Positions 1 to 6,016 of a stretch of DNA of 6,341 bases are shown here, one piece after another. The DNA is from an uncultured Ruminococcus sp. GTDB taxonomy: Bacteria; Bacillota; Clostridia; Oscillospirales; Ruminococcaceae. The notes below the pieces were generated by a model that made no database searches, had not been told where the DNA came from, and was given only the letters and a program-made list of their open reading frames with translations. Both the position numbers and the translations under genes were made by a program. Position 1 is the first letter of the stretch. Each line of letters begins with the position of its first letter. The stretch covers positions 1-6,341 of the forward strand of contig CAMWUB010000085.1 of assembly GCA_947177345.1 (NCBI GenBank), in the 5' to 3' direction.

Positions 1-357
1 GATTTTCTGTGCAGACGTTTTCCGGAACTAAGGGAAAAAATAATCGCTGAAAATAACTGGTCAGGTGAAAATCTTCCTCACTGTCTTTTCGGAAATATTA
101 TCAATCCGCTTGTTACTGAACTGCTTAAACAGGAAGACTATAAAAATAATAACCTGCTTGAAAGAATTTTTCGTATGTATGAGGATTTGGCAGAATATGG
201 CGATACAGAAACTAAAAATCTTTTACAGGTGACTTTGCTTGAATACCTATGGGACGAATATATTATATATTCAAGGGCTTCTGAACTTATGGGAAAAAAT
301 ACCCGAATCATAAACAGATATATTTCAGATTATTTGAATATTCCGAAAAAATTTTAA
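1..357 (+). CDS. C-terminal part of a small protein, possibly immunity-like (5' end outside window)
   Basis: Frame 1 is open from the first base to a TAA at 355-357, giving 118 residues of a protein that begins before the window. It reads DFLCRRFPEL..., then a HCLFGNIINPL segment (residues 27-37), then helical, charged segments ending NIPKKF. The Met codon at 175 has no Shine-Dalgarno site and lies in mid-frame, so it is not the start. There is no signal peptide or membrane segment. The 'FPEL... FGNIINPL... LLEYLWD' pattern reminds me of a family of about 120-residue hypothetical proteins (perhaps the one named DUF7674) found near toxin or immunity genes, but that is recollection and weakly held. 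It is not part of the operon that follows: a promoter begins 10 bases after its stop. Function unassigned; that it is a real coding region is likely from the length of the open frame and its fit to the neighbouring gene order. Confidence 0.7.
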   Translation, partial: DFLCRRFPELREKIIAENNWSGENLPHCLFGNIINPLVTELLKQEDYKNNNLLERIFRMYEDLAEYGDTETKNLLQVTLLEYLWDEYIIYSRASELMGKNTRIINRYISDYLNIPKKF

Positions 358-366
358 TTAAAAAAC

Positions 367-395
367 TTGCAATTTTTTCTGTTATGTGATATAAT
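367..395 (+). promoter_or_regulatory. Sigma-A type promoter of the hen1-pnkp operon
   Basis: A -35 box TTGCAA (367-372), a 17-base spacer and a perfect TATAAT -10 box (390-395) are present. A TG at 387-388 makes it an extended -10 promoter (TGaTATAAT). Transcription would begin near 402, leaving a leader of about 40 bases before the hen1 start. The promoter sits only 10 bases after the previous stop codon and no convincing terminator lies between, so some read-through from upstream is possible. The 11 bases TGTGATATAAT (385-395) recur exactly in the promoter at 5961-5989. Confidence 0.85.
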
Positions 396-429
396 CGTAT
401 ATGAGCTATGGAAGGAAAATTTTTTATCT

Positions 430-435
430 AAGGAG
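430..435 (+). promoter_or_regulatory. Ribosome binding site deciding the TTG start of hen1
   Basis: AAGGAG at 430-435, followed after 8 bases by TTG at 444. No ATG or GTG in this frame is better placed: the in-frame ATG at 408 meets a stop at 429-431. The encoded N-terminus (ILTITYTGHNTQDLGYLL) matches the start I know from other bacterial Hen1 proteins, so TTG is accepted as the start codon. Confidence 0.85.
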
Positions 436-443
436 TGAATTAA

Positions 444-1832
444 TTGATTCTGACAATCACCTATACCGGACATAATACACAGGATTTAGGGTATCTTCTG
501 CATAAGAATCCGTACAGACCTCAGGAATTTGAATTAAATTCAGGTATGGCTTACGTGTTCTATCCGGAAGTTTCCGACGAAAAAACCACAATGGCGTTAT
601 TACTCGACATAAATCCGATTGACCTCGCCAAAGGTAAACAGGGTTCTGCTACTGGTGGGCTGTTCGATTACGTCAATGACAGACCCTATACAGCGAGTTC
701 TTTTCTGAGTACCGCTATAACAAGAATCTTCAACACCGCCATGAATGGTAAATGCGACAAGAAACCTGAACTTGTCGACACACCGCTTGACCTTACAGCT
801 AATATATATTCCATACACGGCACGGAAGATTTTGCACGTAAAATTTTTGAACCGCTCGGCTATACCGTGAAGACTTCAAAGAATATCCTTGACGAAAATT
901 TCACTGAATGGGGTGAAAGTCCGTATATAAACCTTGAAATTTCCGGCAAAGTAAGATTAGCTGATTTACTCAATCATATATACGTGCTTATACCGGTATT
1001 CGACAGGCAGAAACACTACTACATTGACGAAGCAGAAATTGATAAACTCATTTCACATGGTGGCGAGTGGTTAGCGGAACACCCTGCAAAAGAAGAAATT
1101 ATTTACCGCTATTTCCTCATGAAAAAGAGTTACGCACACAAAACTATTGACCTGCTCACAGAAGAAGAAGAAACTGAAGAAACGGAAGAACCGGAGCAGG
1201 TTGACAAACCGGCAGACGAAAAAAAAATATCCCTTAATATGCAACGTCTTGAGACCGTTAAAAATGCGGTACTCGCAAGCGGTGCGGAAAGCGTTATAGA
1301 TTTAGGTTGCGGTGAATGTCGGTTGACTAAAATGCTTCTGGAGCAACAACAGATTAAAAAAGTAACTGCTATTGACGTTTCAGCCCATGAACTCGAAAAA
1401 GCTAAAAATCGTCTACATTACGACACCATGAACGAACACAGACGTAATAAACTTACACTCATGCAGGCATCGTTGACATACAGGGATAAAAGATTTTCCG
1501 GTTTCGACTGTGCTTGTGTAATTGAGGTAATAGAACACATTGAACCGTCAAGACTTCCGGCGTTTGAAAGAAATGTTTTCGAGTTCGCTAAACCGGCGAC
1601 GGTAATTATTACCACTCCGAACAGGGAATATAATTCCAACTATGAATTTATTCCGGACGGTCAGTTAAGGCATAATGACCACCGTTTTGAATGGTCTCGT
1701 GAGGAGTTCAGGAAATGGACGGATTATATCTGTAATAAATTCGGCTATACCGTGACAATATCGGGTATCGGCGATGACGATTCTGTACATGGTACACCTA
1801 CACAGATGGGAGTGTTTAAAAAATGCGTATAG
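444..1832 (+). CDS. hen1: Hen1, RNA 3'-terminal 2'-O-methyltransferase and activator of Pnkp ligase
   Basis: Bacterial Hen1 methylates the 2'-OH of the 3'-terminal nucleotide at an RNA break before it is ligated, so the repaired site resists the same ribotoxin, and its N-terminal half activates the Pnkp ligase. The 462 residues equal the usual family length. Residues 1-238 form the Hen1 N-terminal domain (TYTGHNTQDLGYLLHKNPYR, YPEVSDEKTT, YVNDRPY). Residues 239-261 are an acidic Glu/Thr linker. Residues 262-462 are the methyltransferase, with SAM-binding VIDLGCGE at 284-291, the acidic AID at 309-311, and the expected metal ligands E361, E364, H365 (EVIEH) and H413 (NDHRFEW), which Hen1 enzymes use for Mn/Mg-dependent catalysis. 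All key residues are present. The start is TTG with a good Shine-Dalgarno site. First gene of the operon; it overlaps pnkp by 10 bases, implying translational coupling. A run of nine A lies in the linker. Assignment is very secure. Confidence 0.97.
   Translation: MILTITYTGHNTQDLGYLLHKNPYRPQEFELNSGMAYVFYPEVSDEKTTMALLLDINPIDLAKGKQGSATGGLFDYVNDRPYTASSFLSTAITRIFNTAMNGKCDKKPELVDTPLDLTANIYSIHGTEDFARKIFEPLGYTVKTSKNILDENFTEWGESPYINLEISGKVRLADLLNHIYVLIPVFDRQKHYYIDEAEIDKLISHGGEWLAEHPAKEEIIYRYFLMKKSYAHKTIDLLTEEEETEETEEPEQVDKPADEKKISLNMQRLETVKNAVLASGAESVIDLGCGECRLTKMLLEQQQIKKVTAIDVSAHELEKAKNRLHYDTMNEHRRNKLTLMQASLTYRDKRFSGFDCACVIEVIEHIEPSRLPAFERNVFEFAKPATVIITTPNREYNSNYEFIPDGQLRHNDHRFEWSREEFRKWTDYICNKFGYTVTISGIGDDDSVHGTPTQMGVFKKCV
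1161..1190 (+). repeat. GAA-rich low-complexity tract in hen1 linker
   Basis: Ten codons, seven or more of them GAA, encode the acidic Glu/Thr stretch (residues 240-249) that joins the two Hen1 domains. It begins with four consecutive GAA triplets. Together with the A9 run at 1219-1227 it marks the inter-domain linker as a compositionally biased segment that could vary in length between strains. Confidence 0.75.
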
Positions 1833-4387
1833 AAATACCGGAATTTTCGCTTGTCGCTATGATTGGTGCAACGTCAAGCGGAAAAACTACATTTGCTAAC
1901 AATAAATTCAAGCCTACGGAAGTATTGTCTTCTGACTTTTTCAGGGCTATGGTTTCCGACGACGAAAATAATCAGAGCGTTTCCGGTGAGGCTTTTGATT
2001 TACTTTTCTATGCACTGAAAAAGCGTCTCGACTTAATGAAACTCACTGTTATAGATGCTACTAACGTACAGCAATCCGCACGGAAAAAAATTCTCGACTT
2101 CGCCCGTGAAAATGATGTACATAGTGTGGCGATAGTCCTGAACGTTCCGGAAAAGACGTTACTTGAAAGAAATTCCGCACGTGAAAACAGAAGACTTCCG
2201 GAAAGAGTAGTCAGGAATCATGCAGACCAGCTCCGGAGGTGTATGAAAAAATTAAAGCGTGAGGGCTTTCGGTTTGTGTACGTCCTGAACTCACAGGAAG
2301 ATATTGATAATGCTGAAATTATCCGTACTAAGCTTTGGAACGACAAAAAAGACCAGTCCGGAAGTTTTGACATTATCGGCGATATACACGGTTGTTACGG
2401 CGAATTACGTGAACTTCTCAATAAATTAGGCTATGTCGATAACGTCGACGGAATACCGGTACACCCTGACGGCAGACGGGTTATTTTCTTAGGGGATTTC
2501 TGTGACCGTGGTTATAATAACGTCGGTGTGCTGAAACTCGCTATGAATATGGTTAAAAATGGTAATGCATTTTCGGTAGTCGGAAATCATGAAGTTAAAT
2601 TAATTAAATATCTCAACGGTAAAAATGTAAATCTCACATACGGTCTTGACAAAACCGTCGGGGAAATAGAAAAGGAAACTCCGGAATTTAAGGACGAACT
2701 GAAAAAATTTCTTGACGGTCTCATAAGTCATTATGTTTTCGACGGCGGAAAACTTGTTGTTTCGCACGCCGGAATAAAAGAAAAATATATCGGACGTGGT
2801 TCGGGACGTGTCCGTGAGTTCTGTATATATGGAGATACTACCGGTGAAGTCGATGAGTTCGGATTGCCGGTACGTCTTGACTGGTCAGCCGATTACAGAG
2901 GACGTGCCACTGTGGTATACGGTCATACGCCGTGTGCAGATGTGACGGCGGTCAATAATACGTACTGTATAGATACCGGTTGCGTATTCGGCGGAAAACT
3001 TACGGCTATGCGATACCCTGAAAAAGAGTTCGTAAGCGTTGAGGCATACGAAAAATATTACGAACCTGTAAAGCCTCTTGTACCTGAAAAATCCGAAGAT
3101 ATTGGCGATATGCTTACTATCGGTGATTTTCAGGGAAAAATGAATATCCGTACTGAACTTATACCGTCAATAAATATCGACGAAAACAATGCAAATTCCG
3201 CCCTTGAAATAATGTCGAGATATTCCGCTGACCCTCATTGGCTTATATATCTTCCGCCGACAATGTCACCTTGTGAGACCTCTCAGACCGACGGTTATCT
3301 TGAATATCCTCCGGAGGCATTTGAATATTACCGCAAAAACGGTATAGAAAAAGTCATATGCGAAAAAAAACATATGGGTTCACGGGCAGTTATAATATTA
3401 TGTCATACTCCGGAAACTGCTGTAAAGCGTTTCGGCATAAATGACGGCACAACCGGCATAATATATACTCGTACCGGACGGCATTTTTTCGATAATCCGG
3501 AAACTGAAACGGAATTATTAAAACGTCTTGACAAGGTTCTTACAGATAATAATTTCTGGAATGATTTCAATACTGAATGGGTATGTCTCGATACAGAGTT
3601 GATGCCGTGGTCTGAAAAGGCTCAGGGACTTATTAAAACTCAATACGCACCGGTAGGAAATGCCGGAAAAAATTCCCTCGATACCGCCGTGAAACTCCTT
3701 GAAAAAGCCTGCTCCCGTGACAGTGTAACGCCGGAAGTTTCCGCACTTACTTCCGGACAGAATACCGATTTGAATAAAATTCTTGAAAAATTCCGTTTCA
3801 GAAGAGATGCCATTGAAAAATGTGTATCTGCTTATCGTGAATACTGCTGGACTGTCAATAATATCGACGATTTCAGGATAGCACCGTTTCATATACTTGC
3901 GGTTGAAAATAAAGTTTTCGACAAGCACACACACGTATGGCATATGGAAAATATCAGAAAATATATCTGTACGGATAAAATTTTCATGGCAACGCCGTAT
4001 ATATGCGTCGATACCGGAGACGAGTCAAGCATTGAAAACGCTGTAAAATGGTGGTCTGAACTAACCGCATCAGGTGGTGAAGGCATGGTTGTAAAGCCGG
4101 AATACTATACGGCAATCACCGGAAACAAACTTCTGCAACCTGCCGTGAAATGTCGTGGACGTGAGTATTTAAGAATTATTTATGGTGCTGATTATCTCTA
4201 TCCGGAACATCTCCAACGGCTGAAAAAGCGTTCACTTTCGAGGAAACGTACACTTGCTCTGAAAGAATTTTCACTGGGTATGGAATCGCTGAAACGTTTC
4301 GTAAACCGTGAACCGCTGTATAAAGTACATGAATGTTCATTCGGTGTACTGGCTTTCGAGAGCGAACCGGTTGACCCACGACTTTAA
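1823..4387 (+). CDS. pnkp: Pnkp, polynucleotide 5'-kinase / 2',3'-phosphatase / RNA ligase
   Basis: Pnkp repairs cut RNA end to end: it phosphorylates the 5'-OH, removes 2',3'-cyclic phosphate, and ligates with Hen1 as partner. The 854 residues carry three modules. The kinase (about 1-170) has P-loop GATSSGKTT at 15-23 with K21 and T22, general base D38 with R41, and lid arginines R116, R120 and R123. The binuclear metallophosphoesterase (about 183-395) has GDIHG (D187, H189), GDFCDRG (D225, R229), GNHE (N255, H256), H315, GH (H368) and D384. The adenylyltransferase/ligase (about 455-854) has the family signature LIYLPPTMSPCETS at 474-487, motif I KHMGSR with predicted nucleophile K516, LDTELMPW (589-596), GGEGMVVK (751-758) and VKCRGREYLRIIYG (775-788). 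All three active sites look intact. ATG at 1823 is preceded by GGGAG (1808-1812), ten bases away, and overlaps the hen1 end. The third gene starts 13 bases downstream. Oddities: an internal Shine-Dalgarno plus in-frame ATG at Met141, and an A8 run at the motif I lysine. Confidence 0.97.
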   Translation: MRIEIPEFSLVAMIGATSSGKTTFANNKFKPTEVLSSDFFRAMVSDDENNQSVSGEAFDLLFYALKKRLDLMKLTVIDATNVQQSARKKILDFARENDVHSVAIVLNVPEKTLLERNSARENRRLPERVVRNHADQLRRCMKKLKREGFRFVYVLNSQEDIDNAEIIRTKLWNDKKDQSGSFDIIGDIHGCYGELRELLNKLGYVDNVDGIPVHPDGRRVIFLGDFCDRGYNNVGVLKLAMNMVKNGNAFSVVGNHEVKLIKYLNGKNVNLTYGLDKTVGEIEKETPEFKDELKKFLDGLISHYVFDGGKLVVSHAGIKEKYIGRGSGRVREFCIYGDTTGEVDEFGLPVRLDWSADYRGRATVVYGHTPCADVTAVNNTYCIDTGCVFGGKLTAMRYPEKEFVSVEAYEKYYEPVKPLVPEKSEDIGDMLTIGDFQGKMNIRTELIPSINIDENNANSALEIMSRYSADPHWLIYLPPTMSPCETSQTDGYLEYPPEAFEYYRKNGIEKVICEKKHMGSRAVIILCHTPETAVKRFGINDGTTGIIYTRTGRHFFDNPETETELLKRLDKVLTDNNFWNDFNTEWVCLDTELMPWSEKAQGLIKTQYAPVGNAGKNSLDTAVKLLEKACSRDSVTPEVSALTSGQNTDLNKILEKFRFRRDAIEKCVSAYREYCWTVNNIDDFRIAPFHILAVENKVFDKHTHVWHMENIRKYICTDKIFMATPYICVDTGDESSIENAVKWWSELTASGGEGMVVKPEYYTAITGNKLLQPAVKCRGREYLRIIYGADYLYPEHLQRLKKRSLSRKRTLALKEFSLGMESLKRFVNREPLYKVHECSFGVLAFESEPVDPRL

Positions 4388-4394
4388 AGAGGTG
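4388..4394 (+). promoter_or_regulatory. Ribosome binding site deciding the TTG start of the proline-rich gene
   Basis: AGAGGTG directly after the pnkp stop codon, followed after 6 bases by TTG at 4401. This favours TTG 4401 over an in-frame GTG at 4308, which lies inside pnkp, has no ribosome binding site and would add 31 residues copied from the overlapping frame. Confidence 0.7.
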
Positions 4395-4400
4395 ATTTTT

Positions 4401-4982
4401 TTGACTTTCCGTGACTTGAATGCAAAAAATATAAAAATACATACTTATTCCAGAGCAGGTACGCTCCGTGATATGAATTTCCGTCCGGTTGAAGAAATTC
4501 CGGAAGAATCAGAACCGATTCCAGAAAAACAGGTAATTCCGCCACCTCCGCCGGTAATTACAGCAAGCCGTTATCAGAGTGTACCATTACAACCGGCGTA
4601 TATGAATAATCCAATACAGAGTATGCCATTACCTAATGTACAGCATATCAGGACACAGCAAAGTGTATACGCTTCGCCTAATATTGCGAACCAGTTCATG
4701 AATTATAGTAATCCTGCTCCGGTGCAACCTGCTGTACCTGTCCCACCAGTTCCGACATCTCCGCCAGAACCTCAGAAACCTGACCCGTCTGAATTTGTTG
4801 AGGAACGCACTGAAACGCCTCCGCCTAAAATGGTGCGTGTGACTATACCGGCACATAAAAAAATCGACAATAAAAACAATGATTTCGGAGCGTTCGGAAG
4901 TACTTTCGACAATGACCCTGACCAGTCCACTATGATTACAGAAATTCCGGTAATGGATAATATAGATGATTATAAAATATGA
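4401..4982 (+). CDS. Proline-rich low-complexity protein of the RNA-repair operon, function unknown
   Basis: I do not recognise a family. The 193-residue product is mostly intrinsically disordered by composition: 33 prolines (17%), rich in Gln, Asn, Ser and Val. It has a five-proline run at 47-51 and a PPP at 140-142 (likely elongation factor P-dependent for translation). Residues 1-28 (MTFRDLNAKN..., basic) and 144-193 (MVRVTIPAHKKIDNKNNDFGAFGS..., then an acidic tail ending DNIDDYKI) look more sequence-like and may be binding segments. No signal peptide, transmembrane segment or cysteine is seen, so it should be cytoplasmic. It starts 13 bases after pnkp and ends 22 bases before manA, so it is cotranscribed with both. 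The TTG start follows AGAGGTG. A scaffold or adaptor role for Hen1-Pnkp or a TerD protein is only inference; an encoded but dispensable protein is equally possible. Confidence 0.8.
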   Translation: MTFRDLNAKNIKIHTYSRAGTLRDMNFRPVEEIPEESEPIPEKQVIPPPPPVITASRYQSVPLQPAYMNNPIQSMPLPNVQHIRTQQSVYASPNIANQFMNYSNPAPVQPAVPVPPVPTSPPEPQKPDPSEFVEERTETPPPKMVRVTIPAHKKIDNKNNDFGAFGSTFDNDPDQSTMITEIPVMDNIDDYKI

Positions 4983-4990
4983 CTATCCGG

Positions 4991-4998
4991 AAAGGCGG
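4991..4998 (+). promoter_or_regulatory. Ribosome binding site deciding the manA start
   Basis: AAAGGCGG at 4991-4998 lies six bases before ATG 5005 and fifteen before ATG 5014. It argues against the earlier in-frame ATG at 4966, which lies inside the previous gene and adds 13 residues unlike ManA N-termini. ATG 5005 is preferred; ATG 5014 (MKLKPVV..., closer to typical family starts) remains possible. Confidence 0.65.
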
Positions 4999-5004
4999 TT
5001 ATTT

Positions 5005-5907
5005 ATGTACATTATGAAGCTGAAACCTGTTGTCAAGTCGTATCTGTGGGGAGGTACGATGCTTATAACTGATTATGGTAAAACCGGTGCTGAAATGATT
5101 TCTGAAACGTGGGAATGTTCCGTACACCCTGACGGTCTCAGCACGGTGAGAAACGGAAAATATTCCGGAAAAACCTTGTCTGAAGTTCTCCGCATACACC
5201 CTGAATATACCGGTAAAGCAAATACCGGTGAATTTCCGTTACTCGTGAAGCTGATAGATGCAGAAAAAGATTTGTCAATACAGGTACACCCCGATGATAC
5301 ATACGCCCGTGTTCATGAAAATCAGAAAGGTAAGTCTGAATTATGGTATATCCTCGATGCCGTGGAAAATGCGGAAATAATCTACGGTTTCGAGGAAGAT
5401 ATATCGCCTGAAACTGCACGGCGTATAGCATATGACGGTACTATTACAGAATATCTCCACCGTGAAAAAGTACATAAAGGTGATATTTTTTATATCCCTG
5501 CCGGAACTGTACACGCACTCGGAAAGGGTATAGTTGTTGCGGAAATTCAGGAAAATTCAAATGTAACGTACCGCCTTAACGATTACGGCAGAACCGACGA
5601 AAACGGCAGATTACGTGAACTTCATATTGAAAAGGCTCTTGATGTCATGAATCTCGGACGGGTTCGGAAGATGGGAACTGATTTTAAATTTCCGTTTACG
5701 ACGGCATCTGTAAAAAACCATGAAGAATATACTTTCAGTGTCGGAAATAATTCTTTTATAATTCTGCTTTTCACCTGTGGCAAGGGTACAGCTGAATGTC
5801 TTTACAATTCCGTTGAGGTCAGAAAAGGTGACTGTATTTTTATTCCGGCAGATACCGGCAGGGTTATAATATCCGGCAATACTGAATTTATTGAAATTTT
5901 TTCCTGA
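5005..5907 (+). CDS. manA: Class I mannose-6-phosphate isomerase (cupin, zinc-dependent)
   Basis: Interconverts mannose-6-phosphate and fructose-6-phosphate in the cytoplasm, feeding mannose into glycolysis or supplying mannose-6-phosphate for GDP-mannose synthesis. The 300-residue length fits the short Firmicutes class. Visible signatures: KSYLWGG at 11-17, WECSVHPDG (36-44), FPLLVKLIDAEKDLSIQVHPDD (77-98) with zinc ligands Q93 and H95, KSELWYILDA (110-119) with E112, IPAGTVHALG (164-173) with H170, and TYRLNDYGR (188-196) with the expected catalytic R190. The C-terminal cupin barrel (about 230-300) is complete, so the enzyme should be active. It lies 22 bases after the proline-rich gene with its own ribosome binding site and is followed by a terminator, so it is the last gene of the RNA-repair operon. 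No mannose transporter or other sugar gene is nearby, which makes its place here odd. Family assignment is secure; its physiological role in this operon is not. Confidence 0.95.
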   Translation: MYIMKLKPVVKSYLWGGTMLITDYGKTGAEMISETWECSVHPDGLSTVRNGKYSGKTLSEVLRIHPEYTGKANTGEFPLLVKLIDAEKDLSIQVHPDDTYARVHENQKGKSELWYILDAVENAEIIYGFEEDISPETARRIAYDGTITEYLHREKVHKGDIFYIPAGTVHALGKGIVVAEIQENSNVTYRLNDYGRTDENGRLRELHIEKALDVMNLGRVRKMGTDFKFPFTTASVKNHEEYTFSVGNNSFIILLFTCGKGTAECLYNSVEVRKGDCIFIPADTGRVIISGNTEFIEIFS

Positions 5908-5920
5908 AATATATGTCATT

Positions 5921-5954
5921 ACTGCAAAATATCTGTATTTTTGCAGTTTTTTTT
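5921..5954 (+). terminator. Rho-independent terminator of the hen1-pnkp-orf-manA operon
   Basis: A nine-base perfect stem ACTGCAAAA (5921-5929) / TTTTGCAGT (5939-5947) with a nine-base loop is followed by an uninterrupted run of eight T (5947-5954). It begins 13 bases after the manA stop. The stem is modest in GC content but the shape is classical. It separates the operon from the terD-like gene. Confidence 0.85.
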
Positions 5955-5960
5955 GTCTGA

Positions 5961-5989
5961 TTGACATTTATGGTATATTGTGATATAAT
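5961..5989 (+). promoter_or_regulatory. Near-consensus sigma-A promoter of the TerD-domain gene
   Basis: A perfect TTGACA (5961-5966), 17-base spacer and perfect TATAAT (5984-5989) with TG at 5981-5982 (extended -10). Transcription should start near 5996, about 20 bases before the ATG. This is one of the strongest promoter sequences possible, so either the gene is highly expressed or a repressor holds it down. TATAT-TGTG-ATATA (5974-5987) forms an inverted repeat overlapping the -10 box. Confidence 0.9.
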
Positions 5990-6003
5990 TATTTTAACAT
6001 TGC

Positions 6004-6009
6004 AGGAGG
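6004..6009 (+). promoter_or_regulatory. Strong ribosome binding site of the TerD-domain gene
   Basis: AGGAGG at 6004-6009 (in fact AGGAGGTG through 6011) with 7 bases to ATG 6017: a full-strength site that fixes the start. Confidence 0.9.
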
Positions 6010-6016
6010 TGTAAAA

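Noticed and set aside
225..231. Novel status for Hen1-Pnkp itself
   Set aside because: The pair is an established RNA-repair system; only its neighbourhood and internal signals are possibly new. The coordinates here are nominal.
175..357. A 60-residue gene starting at ATG 175
   Set aside because: The frame is open back to base 1 and the ATG has no ribosome binding site, so this is the tail of a longer gene entering from upstream.
345..379. GAAAAAATT / AATTTTTTC inverted repeat after the first gene as a terminator
   Set aside because: The stem is almost all A-T with a 17-base loop, lacks a proper T tract after it, and its second arm lies inside the hen1 promoter spacer.
408..431. Seven-codon leader ORF before hen1
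   Set aside because: No ribosome binding site and no regulatory codon pattern; most likely chance.
3308..3317. Palindrome CCTCCGGAGG inside pnkp
   Set aside because: It encodes the expected Pro-Pro-Glu-Ala of Pnkp with common codons; no second arm or start codon suggests a site.
3518..3943. Minus-strand open frame of 141 codons within pnkp, and the other minus-strand frames
   Set aside because: They lie antisense to conserved Hen1, Pnkp and ManA coding sequence, show no family resemblance and no ribosome binding sites; they are shadows.
4308..4400. Earlier GTG start for the proline-rich gene
   Set aside because: It lies within pnkp, lacks a Shine-Dalgarno site, and TTG 4401 has a good one.
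4966..5004. Earlier ATG start for manA
   Set aside because: It overlaps the preceding gene, has no ribosome binding site and adds 13 residues not expected in ManA; ATG 5005 follows AAAGGCGG.
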